A program made the position numbers and the translations under genes. From Sipunculus nudus (lineage: Eukaryota > Annelida > Sipuncula > Golfingiida > Sipunculidae): a stretch of DNA of 64,000 nt. Of the stretch, positions 11,661 to 23,503 are shown piece after piece. Where the stretch lies: positions 70,393,618 to 70,457,617 of the forward strand of contig CM049317.1 of assembly GCA_026874595.1 (NCBI GenBank), in the 5' to 3' direction. Every line of letters begins with the position of its first letter. Positions within the stretch are counted from its first letter, which is position 1. A model generated the notes under the pieces. That model had not been told where the DNA came from. It worked only from the letters and a program-made list of their open reading frames with translations, and searched no databases.

Positions 11661-14600
11661 GCCCGCTTTGTGTTTTATGTCAGCAATTTGTCAGGACTTC
11701 CACTGAACTTGATATTTCAAAACTTGACAGGTTTTATTTCAAAATCTCTTTGTCCAGCAGAGGCTAGACATGGCAGTTATGATAACACTCTTATTGTGGG
11801 CTCTATTTATGATTTGCATTGATCTTTTTAAGATGTGCAGTCTGACAGGAAAGATGTACAGTTTCGCAGCTAGCATAATTACATAATAACATAGCATATT
11901 ACATTACTGATCTGGTACTTGTAATTGTAATTAATCTAAATGAAATGGTGATTTTTATGCTGTTTCTCACCTTTACATCAGGTTTGTGATACCTTCAAAT
12001 ACCCTCACAGTGCTCAGAAGAATTACTGTTCTGAAGATAATTAAGTAAGAATTTAAGGTTTTAAGGTTTTAATTTTTCTGTTTGTTATTTTAATATTTAC
12101 CTGCCCTCAGGTATTTCTTGATGAAGATTAACCTGAAGTGGACACAGGGAGAATATGAAGATTATACATGGTTCTTGCTGAAGAATATTACATCAGATGA
12201 AGTGGGGTAAAATAAACTTAAGCTTGGGGTCAGGTCAATCACACAAAAAAATATAACAGTATAAATCAGCAACAGGATAAAAATGGGAAGTAAATCCAAG
12301 GGATTAAAAGAAACGTAAACAGTAAGCTTTTACGAGCCTGTCAGGATCGAATGAAGGGGATTAAGTCAGCTTTATGTTAACTACTAAACAGGGCTATAAG
12401 GGAGAAATCTAAATAGAATCTTGGACAAATGAAGCATATCCCGTTTGATTGTGCCGCACAAAGGGCCGGGAAGAGACAGGGGCAGAGGATCTTTAATCAG
12501 AGGGAAAGCTGGGTAACTGCTAAGGACCAGTTTAGCCGATTCTTGTGTGAATGATCAATAATTTCATGAAGGTGGTGTTCTCTTGGGGATCCTTACATTA
12601 ACAGGGCCACACAGCCAGGTCAGGCTTGTAGGAGACTGACTCATGTCACAGGACAGGGCACGTGCTGATGTATTTGGTGTCCTCAAGCCCCCCCTCTTTG
12701 ATGCCTCTGACCTCCACCAGGGGGTGCTCACTGCATTTCTGGTCTGCATCACCTGTGCTGTGACAAAGCAAGTTCATTTTGGCTTGCAGGATAAAAATGC
12801 AACTCAGCACAGTTAACACATGTAATGTAAAATTTCTAAAAAAAATGGTAAAATTCATTAAATTCATTTTGTAACTAATCTCTGTCTGGAAGCTTATGCT
12901 GCAGCTTGTCAGTAACTACTCAAGTTAACAACAAATGAAACACCTTAAAGCTGCAAATCTTACTATAAATTCTTAAATACACCTTTGAGACGTGCAGTTT
13001 TACTGAAATACATGCAAGCAATATATCAGAGGCCAGACAAGTGAAATATTCTGTAGGTATCTGTGTGGAAAGTGCAGTCTAATTATAGGTTAGAAGATTC
13101 ACATATATCTTGTAATGATGGGATTTTCCAGAAACTGTTTCTTCCTTGTTGTTAATGTTTCCTTCTCATGAACACATTCTACAGGGCATGTTCAGAACAC
13201 TGTTGTTACAGGAAATAATTCAATTAATTGAGGCATAATTATGTAAGCCTGTGATATTGATAAATTAGCCCTTGTGTTAAATAATTGAGTCATTACCAGC
13301 ATTTTGTTACAGAGCATCACAAATTTAATTTTATAATCATTAATCTAATAAAAAATACCACTTGATAACTGAGGGAGACCAATACTAATAACACCTGTTC
13401 TAGTGACTTTACTGTCTCACATTTGTACATTTTTTAAAAATATTTTCTTGAAAATTGAAGACATGTAAATTTAATATATAGAGATATATTGGGGAAAATG
13501 AGAAAATAACTGAAATAACCAATCTTTTCATTTTCTAAATATGATTAAATATGGTTAAAAATGAATATATTTGAACATATATAAATTGCACCATCTTAAG
13601 TGTTAAACATACAGTAATAAATTTATGAATTAGTAATGAGGTAAATAATGAATCAGAATAAATTAATTAAAATTAATTAAAAATACTCATTAATTAAAAT
13701 TAATTAATTTAGAAAATAAATAAATTAAAACTTAAATGCTTGAGTTTTAATATGTCTGATATTTAATATACCTTGATATTGGCATTTAGTACAGAGATGC
13801 TATAAGGACAGGTTCTGGAGAGTTGGGGACAGGTCAGAGCAGGGATCATTCCTTTCTTAGAGATAACTGTAGATGATTCACAGTGGGATCAGCCAGTTGA
13901 TAAATTACCCGTGCTGCCCCCTCGCCAAGTCCCAGGTGGAGGCAGGCAGCAGAGGTCACGGAGGTTAGCGAATCTTCTGCTTTGTCTGGGCCAGTCAATG
14001 CTAATTTAGATGTGACAAGATAAAGCCTATTTGTTTCTGTGTTATTTTTCATATGCGTCACCGGTGTGTCTCATTCTTACTAGCCTAGTTTCATCATTTG
14101 CTCATACTTTTTACCTTATCTGTTATTTATACCATGACTGGACTGGTCCCAGTCTTATCATCACTGCATGGTTGTGACTTAAATTTCTGTTATTTCCAAT
14201 GATAACACTCTGTCTGAAGAAGGTAAATATGCAACATAAACATGCTTCAGTGTAAGTCCACAACCAATCCTTGTTAGACTGAAAGATCACTTCATATCAT
14301 CAAAGTAATGTCAAAGGGTGACATTTATGATATCCTGATTAACATTCCTAATAACAAAAGTAATGAAATAGTGACTAATTGTACATAACTGACTGTAAGC
14401 GCTGTTAAACTGGAATGTTCTATCATTTCATATCATCAAACTCGCTTCTGAGTGGGATATAAATAATATCACTAAGAGCAAAAGGGGAATATAATATAAA
14501 GCAAGCTTAAATATTTAGCATGTTTTCTTGATCTATAGTATATTTAAGGCTAATAGAAAATATTGACACAAATCAGTGACAGCTTATAGCCAAAACTGAA

Positions 14601-14849
14601 TCATGCCAAGTTACCCTTAAACTGCTCCCGAAGATCACTGGTTTTCTGTCTAGACTTGCCCAAAATGTGGGATGGAACCTCATCTGCTGGATAAATATGA
14701 TCATGACTGACATTTAAATTGACAAGGCTTGGAGAAAATAGTACAGGAAATAGCTGCACTTTGTCCGAAGGGTTTGTAAAGTTATCTGCTGTACCTGGTA
14801 AGGAGGTTCATTAATCGAACAAAGTAGTGAGTACATGTCTCAGTCCTGG
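11661..14849. other. Non-coding, presumed intronic DNA
   Basis: The DNA is mostly AT-rich, with a somewhat GC-richer patch at about 12420-12760 and very AT-rich TTAATTAAAATTAATTAA runs at 13660-13720. I see no gene, RNA or mobile element here. Confidence 0.4.
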
Positions 14850-15320
14850 GCTGTTTGACTAGACAGCCTCAGAGCACACGAAGAAGTGAAGAGAGAGACT
14901 TTGTGACTAATTCAATTAGGAAGGAAACAGTTTGGGAACATTTGTCCAGTGAAAGAACGCAATCGCCGCCAGCTTTACATGTGCACAGCCACGCACGGTA
15001 TGATGCTTGCTCATAACAATCAAACAATCAGAACACAAGTATAGCTCATTGATCCTCGTGGGGGAGCACGGGGCTCAACGACGGAGATGATTCGGAGAGG
15101 CTTATGATATTTGAACAGAGCCTGGCAGTCGTCTTAGTGCTCCATTAGAGAGGAACACCGGGATTGATGAACGGATATGAAGGGCTCGCTTTCTTTGCCA
15201 TACTGGTGCCTTCTCACAGCTTATTTACTGCATCTTGTATCAAAATGGCCAGGGATTTTAATTAATCCCCCTCAAAGGCCCCTTTAGCTCTGGAAATATC
15301 CTACATGTTTCATTCCTGAT
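14850..15320. other. GC-richer non-coding block, possible regulatory DNA
   Basis: This block has balanced composition against AT-rich flanks, with repeated SOX-like ACAAT cores near 15015-15030 (AACAATCAAACAATCAG) and no coding frame. It lies about 2 kb upstream of the first visible ZEB exon. A regulatory role is possible but unsupported beyond composition. Confidence 0.25.
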
Positions 15321-17187
15321 GTTTGCTCAACTTTCATCCTGATGGGCTTTGTATATACATCATGCAAACAAGCAAAACCGAACACGTTTAGCTGATGCCA
15401 ATACTTTTACAACCACTTGGGAATGACACCATCAGACATCGTAAGAAATGTCACTGATTCCATGTGCTTAGCTAAATATTCACTTTTTGTTACATTTTTT
15501 TTGTGAATTAACCAAGTGAAAACAACATGTGTTTGTCTTCAGGTGATCTAAGAATAACTTCTCCATTAGATCTGCTCTAATTTTCCTTTGGCTATATATG
15601 GTAATAGTATTCCATTCTGTACTTTATGGTTACATTATTACATGAAAATGACATTAGCAGCACTGTTTGCAGTACATTTTAAGACAATATTTTTTTCACT
15701 GAAATCAACTGATAAAAAAATGTTCACTTCTGATGCTTTGCTGATTTTTTTTTGAGTAATTGATAATGAACATTCTTTCAATTATAGGTGTCATCTTGAA
15801 AGGATATCTAAAAAATGTAGTTGTCAAAAAATGTCATCTTTGGATAGTAGTATATTATATCCAAAATATAATATTATAAATATTATGAAGATTGAAACTA
15901 TACTTAATTAACAACCTTGTAATGCTCCATCTTTTAATGGGGAAAATGACTAAACTGTCTTCATAATGTAACCTCTGATGCAATGTAGTGTAAGTACATA
16001 CTATTTTTATATTTCATAAAAACTAGAATGAAAATCTTTCATGTTATGGCACTATTTAATTTGCTCTGATGGTGGATGATGACAGTAGTTGACACTATTT
16101 ACCCAGAAGACTTCTCCTTGTAGAGAAAATATAAAGTAGGCTGTCACAGTAATGTAGCCACTGAATGCAGTCATGGCCTCTCATTGTGTACTCCTACGGC
16201 TTTTTATTGACTCAGGAATGAATAATTTGAACTCTTGGTAAAGGAGCTCCCCATTTGTCCAATCAGGGAAGCAGTGGCATAAATTGTAGCTCCCTCGTAG
16301 CTTCAGGTATCTCAGGAATTGTGGGCCGGCCACTTCAGGAGACCTTAATTCAGCACAAATCAATAGAGCTTTGATTAGATGCACAGGCGCTCCATAGTCG
16401 GATGTCCTCCTCACAAGTGACTGAATTACTTAACTAGTGAAGTGGAAAAGACTAGCTGACCAACCAAAGCACATATTAAGACCAGATTAAGCAGCAAATT
16501 TTATTGATCACCCACATGCCTATGTTTGCCAGCCCACCTCTGCTGCTTTTGTACTGTTGCAAATTGGGCAAGTCACATGGTCTTTCAGTGTTTAAGTAGA
16601 GTTCAGACCCAGAGACTTGAATACCGTTTGTTAGGAGCCAGAAAAGCAATACATGCTATCTTTGTTGATAATGTTCATGCCGCATTCATATCAAGATCCA
16701 ATCAGGCGGCGTCTTTGTTCTGGTTCGTGTAATTTAATTGTTACTTCTATGTACACTCAGTGTGCTTGAGACAGAAGGAGCTCACCAGGGAGCTCTCTTA
16801 TTCAATTTATTCATAACCTTTATGCTTGCTACAAAAGGTATTTAATGTCCCAGTGAGTGTTAATAATGATGTAGCCAAGGGTAATGCAAAGGGTGTAAAA
16901 AATGGTTTGCAATGCTGAATTAGTCAAACACTTTTATTCCATTTGTTTATCATGCTTAGTTCCTGTCAGTTTGATTAATTCATCACTCAGGTTTAGACAA
17001 AATAGATGGCACACACACACAGATAAAATGACCAGTCTTAAATTAATCTCTGTTTGACAAAGATATTGCTGTCTCTATCAGATGTGCAGGAGGTTTTTAT
17101 TTGCTCTTGGGTGTCTCGCTCAGATACTAACTCCATCCGTCATAGAATTTCAAAGTATTATATTAGTTTTTTTTTCCTGTTTTGCAG
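15321..17187. other. Non-coding DNA ending in a splice acceptor
   Basis: No gene is visible. The last 20 bases (TTTTTTTTCCTGTTTTGCAG, ending at 17187) form a strong polypyrimidine tract and AG acceptor directly before the first ZEB exon in the window. A reading frame stays open from 17082 across this boundary, but codons before 17188 are intronic read-through and do not resemble ZEB proteins. Confidence 0.7.
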
Positions 17188-19856
17188 ATGCTGGGCCTGA
17201 TTACGGTGATGAGTACATGCTGCGATGCAACTTCTGCAGTAAAGGATTCCAGAGAGTACAACAACTGCGTGAACACTCCACTGAAGTCCATGGCGAGGAC
17301 ATCAGCCCATACCAGTGTAACAAATGTGGAGCAAGCTATGCTGTACGCTCCCAACTTGAGAAACACATGGCCTTTCACTCCCCAACCTCACAGGTCTGCA
17401 CAGTGTGCCACAAGACCTTTGCAAATGTCTACCGCCTTCAGAGACACATGATCAGCCACAATGAAAGTTCTGACCTGCGCAAATTCAAATGCCTTGAATG
17501 TGGCAAAGCATTCAAGTTCAAACACCACCTGAAGGAACATATACGTATCCATTCAGGTGAAAAGCCCTTCTCCTGTCCAAACTGTGGCAAACGGTTCAGC
17601 CACTCAGGTTCATACAGCAGTCACATGACCTCAAAGAAGTGTTGGGTCATCAACATGAAGGGTGGTCGACCAGGACAGGCCCCTCCAGAAGAATCCCCTC
17701 GTCGACTTGCTCCCAAGGTAGACCAAAATGGACTTGATCTCTCCGTTCCAAATGCTTATGCCAGTGCCTACCAGGCAGCAATGACACAAGCCTACATGGC
17801 ATTTGATCCCACCAATCAGAGATTACCAACCCCATATCTTGCTCACATGAACGGCATGGGTCCCTTCATGAGCTATGGTCCCTATGCACGCCATCCAATA
17901 GTCAATCCCGCTTTGATGTCTCCTTATGCCTTCCCGCCGTCTGCATCCAAACCTCCAGATAACCGCAATTTGGAGAATCTTGAGGTCTTGTCCAAGGTGG
18001 CTGCCCAACAGGCACAACTACTTGACAAAGGTGTGGACAGCAAATCTCCATCTCCTGATGAGAACCAGAATTTAAAGAGCAAATCTGACCAGTGCAGTGC
18101 AATAGATCTGCAGAAGAAATCTGAGACTGAATCACCTGAAGGTGATGATGATACAAAAACTAACGAGGCTGTGGTGGATAATGAAGAAGCCGCAACACCT
18201 GACATGGCTTCTGACACGGCCAGTGATAATAAGACTGAAAATTTTGTGGACTCTGATACGAAAGATGATTTATCATCAGTAAAGCGTATTCTGCAAGTTG
18301 TAGAAGCTACAGTTAAGCAACAACAGCAGAATCAAACAGACAAAGTCAACTTGAGCAAACTGGTCAAACTGAGTTTGAAGGAAGGGGCATGCGGCAATCC
18401 AATGTCATTAGCAAATCGTGCAAGGCAAGTTTTGCAGGAACATATAAAAACAACACAGTCTGATAAACCTGGGAGTCCAGGAAAGCAGGAAACCCAGGAT
18501 CTTGCTTCAGGCATAAAAAAATTCTATGGCAATTGTAAATATTGTTCCACCAGTTTCTGTAGTGGCATTGAGCTGCATCAACATGAGCGTTACAGATGCT
18601 CACACAATACTGACATTCCCAAGATTAGAGTACCTGTACCACCCATCAGAAATATCGTAAAACTGAACAGTGATGAAGCTGCGAATAGTCCACAGGACGG
18701 AGTCACTTCCTGCCGATATTGCCAGCAGTCATTTGAAAGCTTGGTCGATCTTCACCAGCATGAACGATATCTGTGCAGGGAGAACAAGGAGGTCCTCCAA
18801 GGGCAGAGTGAAGCTCAAGAGCACACGAGTGGTGTTGATGGAGAATTGCATGAAGATGATCACCGCAGTGGCCTGGAACAACAGCGTATCCGCAGTCGTT
18901 CTGTTATCAATGAGGAACAGTTACGTGTGCTTCGGGCTCACTACCAGCAAAACCCACGTCCTTCAAGGGATGATTTGCAACTACTGGCAAAGCAGATCGG
19001 GTTCCCAAAGAAAGTGGTTCAGGTGTGGTTCCAGAACCGAAGAGCCCAAGACAAAAAACGTGTTGGTCGGATGCAAGCTTCGTACAACGATGGCATTCCT
19101 TCTCCTGCATTAGCTTGGGAGAGGTCCAATAAAACTGGCACAGCCTACATTCCAGTGGTCCCTCAGTTCCAACCCACATCAAGTGTAGCAACACCAAACT
19201 TAGCTGTATACCCATCTACAAGTGGGACACAATCCTCTGACAGGCCCAACGGTCACTTCAATGCAACCATGGCATCACCGCAACCAGCCACCAGTGTTCC
19301 TGACAGCATGCAGCTTGAACCGCTTGATTTGTCAACGAAAAAACAACCACAAGAAGCACATGTTAATAAACCCTTTAGTCAGGGCCTGACTGAAGACAGT
19401 GCCAATGGTGTACTTAATCTAAGCAAGAAAAAGGAGGAATCTGACATCCCTAAAGATGAGCCGCTAAACCTCAACTGTTCAGGTGCTCCACATGAAAGTC
19501 TGCTAAGGCCGGAAGCTCCAGAACGAGGTTACCGCAGCAGCTGTAGTACCCCACAACTTCGTCCTGCATCAGCAGGAGAGCCCAGCTTCAGGATGTCTCC
19601 GGTGGCTCGTCCACACTCAGCACACAGCACACCAGAACAGAGTCTCCACATCAATCCGAAAGCCACTTCTACTCCTGCCCATCTCCCGAGCCCAGGCTCT
19701 TATCTACCACCTGGGTCGCCATCACAGAGCAACCTTGCGTCACCACACAGCTCCCTTGAGAGCAGTTTCAACTCTACTCTATCTCTGGATTCCACAGGAC
19801 TGGACCAAGATGGCACCGCCCGATCCAAGCGCGCCAGGAAAAAGTCCTGGCGGCAG
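17188..19856 (+). CDS. ZEB: ZEB/zfh1 transcription factor, large central exon
   Basis: This internal exon begins after a strong acceptor, in the second base of a codon (the Asp before AGPDYGDE), and ends in phase 0 at CAG|GTAGGT. Domains in order are five N-terminal zinc fingers (Cys pairs from about 17226, 17316, 17397, 17490 and 17574, the last of CCHC type), including ANVYRLQRHMISH and KHHLKEHIRIHSGEKPF, which are zfh1/ZEB signatures. Two CCHC fingers follow at 18534-18599 and 18711-18776, then a homeodomain at about 18885-19067 with WFQNRRA, so Asn51 and Arg53 are intact. After that come PLDLS (19320-19334), VLNLS and PLNLN motifs of the type that bind the CtBP corepressor, and a basic end (SKRARKKSW) that may be a nuclear signal. 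ZEB proteins bind CACCT(G) elements in the nucleus and repress or activate genes for epithelial, neural and mesodermal fate. The third finger and the complete homeodomain resemble protostome zfh1 more than vertebrate ZEB1/2. Confidence 0.96.
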
Positions 19857-19876
19857 GTAGGTGGTGATGTAAGTAC
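19851..19876 (+). promoter_or_regulatory. Two in-frame tandem splice donors
   Basis: CAG|GTAGGT places the exon end at 19856, and GAT|GTAAGT, 12 bases on, places it at 19868. Both leave the codon phase at 0 and both join in frame to the next exon at 21309. Use of the distal donor would add Val-Gly-Gly-Asp after the basic SWRQ tail. The proximal site has the better exon side and the distal site the better intron side. Confidence 0.6.
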
Positions 19877-21308
19877 CTGTCAGCATGGACTGCTGCGCTT
19901 TTGTTCCCTTTGTTGCCAAGAAAACCATTGGGAAAGGATCAGCCATTTTCTTTACTGACTCGTTGTTTCCTTTGTGTAAAACTATTTGCCTTGTATGTTG
20001 GCACTGTACGCAACTGCACACTGCTGCTGTATGCACTCTCCTGTGGTTGACCAGTGTGTGGTGTGTTTTTCACTGTACTTCTTTACTCTCTGTGCCATTA
20101 TTGTCTTATTATAATTTATGCACTATGATTAATACCACCTGAAAATTCTGTGATTTCAATTAACACGGAACCATCTTTGTTAAACAAACTGTAAAACAAT
20201 GGCTGTTCCTTTTCCTTGTTAAAAATGTCAGCATTTAGCAGGTTGCAAATTATTGGTATTTGGAATGTTTATGGTAATGTAAAGGAGTTTGCTGGTTGTA
20301 ATGGTGAGCTGTTTATGATTGGACTGCATGTTGCGGCCCATTTGGTCACATGACCTGCATCACTGGTTGGCATTAATGGTGACTTGCTGAGTGTAATAAT
20401 AACAATTTTCAGTTTCATCCACGGCATATGTCACTTATTTTGGTTAACTCCTTTGGTTAATTCCCTTCTGATGTATTCTTAAGTTGGTATCCTTTTCTTT
20501 TAATATTTAGTCAACTTTTCTGCACAATAAAATTTTATTCTGAACAACTGAGAAAAATGAAATGTTTGTGTCAACTAAATATATGGAAAATTGTTGAAAA
20601 TGCCCCAGATAAGATTTATTTAGAAATTTCCTTTTTTATAAAATGTGGAACATTGCCACTCACCAAGTAAAGTTTTATCAAATATTTTTCAAACAAATAT
20701 TTTGGGTTCAGTTATACCCATTTACAAAGTCGATAGAAAAATTCATTATCCATCAAGAACATTTTAAACATGAGTAAAAGAAATAATAGAAAATAATACT
20801 AAAATTTTTTTTTTGTATATTTTACACGAAGAAAAAACATTTTTTTTAGTTTATATTTGTGAGAACATTATGAGCTGACTTATGAATACATCCCTCAGCT
20901 CAGAAACAAAGCACACTTGTCAGTCACTGGGTGCCGTTGGTTCCTTTGCTCCTCTGCATGTAGTTTTGCACTGCCATGTATGGGTTGTACTTTTTGCGGG
21001 TCTGCTCCAGTCACTGTCCTGTTCTTTGTAGTGTTTTCTATCTAGTCGCCCTTCCCACATAGCATACTGTTCTGGTTTTATAGTTAACCCCTATCAATCA
21101 TTTTTATCTTCTGCAAAAATCTGCTCCTTCATATGCCAGTGGAATAAATAATAGAACACAAGACATGCTAGCATTAGAGAAGCTAAGCAAGTATTATTTA
21201 GAATAAACCTGCCTTAGTGTGTCAGTTAAATCAATTATGATCTTTGAAAATATGTTTTATCACCAAGCTGTGTTGCACCAAAATCATACCTGAATTTGTA
21301 AATTCAAG
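19857..21308 (+). other. ZEB intron
   Basis: This 1,452-base intron is bounded by GT at 19857 and AG at 21307-21308. The acceptor (TTGTAAATTCAAG) has an unusually weak pyrimidine tract. The phases on both sides agree (0/0). No other feature is seen inside. Confidence 0.75.
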
Positions 21309-21504
21309 ATGGAGGCAGATGAGATGCAGATGGAATTTGGCGATGACAGTCTGACAATAGAAGAGGATTACCATCACCGAAAGAAGCGCAAGTCATGGAA
21401 ACAACACAAGCTGGAGACTGAGGAGGGGATGTACGCCTGTGACCAGTGCGATAAAGTATTCTCCAAGCAGAGCAGTCTTGCCCGTCACAAGTATGAGCAC
21501 TCAG
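21309..21504 (+). CDS. ZEB: ZEB/zfh1, exon with first C-terminal zinc finger
   Basis: The exon opens in phase 0 with an in-frame ATG and encodes an acidic stretch ([13 protein letters not shown]), a basic patch ([13 protein letters not shown]) and the C2H2 finger [11 protein letters not shown]...HKYEH (first Cys at 21438, last His ending at 21500). The GMYACD...[10 protein letters not shown] arrangement is diagnostic of the first finger of the ZEB C-terminal cluster. It ends TCAG|GTACAG with one base of a Gly codon. The weak acceptor and the exact ATG start leave open a shorter transcript beginning here, which would encode only the C-terminal fingers; the spliced reading is preferred because phase and family order fit. 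Confidence 0.92.
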
Positions 21505-22132
21505 GTACAGTGTTGTATGAACCATGAAACGAGCATTGATGCTGGGTTTACAGTAATACACACCAGGTTCAACATGAAAGAATATTATATGCACTTTAAC
21601 ACCAAAGTTAACTTAGTTATACTGGATTTTTTATAACACTTTATTCATTTCTTTAATTTGTAGTAATAGGTTCTTTCAGCATGATAGAATGAGTATTAAA
21701 AATATATATTTATATATTCAAAATTTATAAATGAATATACATATGGGATTCCATGGATAGAGACCCACCTGGCAAACATCAGGTGTTTCATAGGTCTAAT
21801 TATATTGAAAATTTATATGTATTATTAGAGATTGTGTATTTAGAATTTTGTGTTTTATTGTTTCTGAGATGAATTTACATTCATGTATTATAATCACTTT
21901 CAGTAGAAAGTGAATTGTCTCGATATCATACATAGGCTCTAATTTATTTACATTTATATGTGTTGGTTTCATATTGAAAATTGTATTTGGAGTTTATATT
22001 TTCAGGGGTTTGCCATGAAAATTTATGTATAATGGGTCAATGTAGTCAGGCATTTTATTTAACTTTCATACATTGTTATGGTTTATATTCTCAGATTTTT
22101 ACATTTAGGGTATGTATCTTGTATCATTTCAG
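21505..22132 (+). other. ZEB intron
   Basis: This 628-base intron has GTACAG at the donor and TCATTTCAG at the acceptor. It interrupts the Gly codon of the His-Ser-Gly linker between two fingers. It is AT-rich and contains nothing else recognisable. Confidence 0.88.
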
Positions 22133-22344
22133 GTCAACGCCCATTTGAGTGTGACATATGTCATAAAGCCTTCAAGCACAAACACCACTTGACGGAACAC
22201 AAGCGTCTCCACAGCGGCGACAAACCGTTCCAGTGCAAGAAATGCGGGAAGCGTTTCAGCCACAGCGGGTCTTATAGTCAGCATATGAACCACCGGTATA
22301 AGTACTGCAAACCCCTCCGCATGGGAGAGGTGGAAGAATTCTAA
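22133..22344 (+). CDS. ZEB: ZEB/zfh1, terminal coding exon
   Basis: Codon phase continues from the previous exon (G|GT, then [13 protein letters not shown]). The exon contains the last two C2H2 fingers, [19 protein letters not shown] and [19 protein letters not shown], which are nearly invariant in ZEB proteins. The protein then ends after only about a dozen residues ([12 protein letters not shown]) at TAA 22342-22344. Vertebrate ZEB1/2 carry a long Glu-rich C-terminal tail at this point, so the tail is either absent in this lineage or lies in an alternative downstream exon I cannot identify. The large exon plus these two encode roughly 1,025 residues, within the range of the family even without the missing 5' exons. 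Confidence 0.94.
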
Positions 22345-22411
22345 ATGCAATACCGATTTCTTGCAATCTGCTGTGGAAGGCAGTTTCCTGAGGTAAATCA
22401 CCAAATGCTGT

Positions 22412-22417
22412 AATAAA
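22412..22417 (+). terminator. Proximal AATAAA polyadenylation hexamer
   Basis: AATAAA lies 68 bases after the stop codon. If used, it gives a very short 3' UTR that escapes all the miR-200-type sites further down. Confidence 0.35.
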
Positions 22418-22670
22418 CCACCAGCCTGGGTTTTGAGTGGAGTATGAAGTATGAAAAATGCATTATAGCATAGCATTTTTTTATGTATGCTATTGGTAAA
22501 TGATACATTAGAGCATTTAAGTGAGATTAATTGCCAATTATCATTCTAGTGTTATCACTATTTTGTCACTTTATCAGGTAATAACAGTAAATACACCACA
22601 GATGATAATAAATAATGATACATGGTTCAGTTGATATAATCACCAATGCACCAAAGTATTATTGATAACA

Positions 22671-22838
22671 CAAAAAGGGTATGTATCATTTGTTAAAAGT
22701 CTATTGCAAATATTGCCAATAGTCATGACAGTGAGATAGGATCATTATATGATACAAAAAGGGTATGTATCATTTGTTAAAAGTCTATTGCAAATATTGC
22801 CAATAGTCATGACAGTGAGATAGGATCATTATATGATA
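22671..22838 (+). repeat. Perfect 84-bp tandem duplication
   Basis: Bases 22671-22754 and 22755-22838 are identical by eye over all 84 positions, each starting CAAAAAGGGTATGTATCATT. The lack of any mismatch implies a very recent duplication or an assembly artefact. Confidence 0.95.
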
Positions 22839-23135
22839 CATGGCTGGACATGATCATTCAATCAGTACAATGCATTCATTCAGTTTTACATAGAAGACAT
22901 CAAAACCAGGGGCATAATGAAAGTATTTTTCTTTGAGAAAATGAGTTAACTAAGATCTCGAAAATCACAGCATTTAGAATCTGGTGAGTCAGTCAGTAAC
23001 CCATGCAAATTTGCCTTGAGTTCATATGCAGTTAGATGGGGTTGTGTAGAGGGAAAAAAAATTGTTGACCAATTCATTCAGCCATTCCAGCTTTAGGTGA
23101 TCAGTAGATATTGACCTTAGAGTGGGGGACATGCA

Positions 23136-23142
23136 CAGTATT
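23136..23142 (+). promoter_or_regulatory. miR-200bc/miR-8 seed match (7-mer)
   Basis: CAGTATT complements bases 2-8 of miR-8/miR-200b/c (seed AAUACUG). The following base is G rather than A, so this is a 7-mer-m8 site. Confidence 0.45.
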
Positions 23143-23333
23143 GTCATGTTTTTTTTTTTGTTCTTTACCAAAGAGCATGAACTTTATGCAAAAGGTATCT
23201 GTTGTGTGTGGATGTTTTGGGGTTCTGTATGTTTGGATTGTACAGAATTGTACTACTTTGCTGTTGTGCTTAATGTGAGGTTTTTTGTACTACAGTTTCC
23301 TACTGTAACACAGACTGTACACAGTGCTAATCA

Positions 23334-23340
23334 CAGTGTT
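23334..23340 (+). promoter_or_regulatory. miR-141/200a-type seed match (7-mer)
   Basis: CAGTGTT complements the alternative seed AACACUG of the miR-141/200a branch. It is listed for completeness; that branch may not exist outside vertebrates. Confidence 0.2.
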
Positions 23341-23495
23341 TTTTGTGCTAAATGTGTGAATTACAGGAACTTAATTCGCTGTGTTCAAATATGATCGATT
23401 CCTATTGAATTGAATTCCTACTATGAGACTCTGAAGAAATTAATTATTCTTTGTTAAAAATAGTCATATGTTGTGTATTTCTTCTGCAGTTCAAA

Positions 23496-23503
23496 CAGTA
23501 TTA
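23496..23503 (+). promoter_or_regulatory. miR-200bc/miR-8 8-mer site
   Basis: CAGTATTA is a perfect 8-mer target (seed complement plus the A opposite position 1). It lies 1.15 kb after the ZEB stop codon. Confidence 0.55.

Noticed and set aside
17082-17187. Start of the long open frame as the true ZEB start codon
   Set aside because: The codons before 17188 do not resemble ZEB, and a strong polypyrimidine tract plus CAG ends exactly where family similarity begins, so this is intron read-through.
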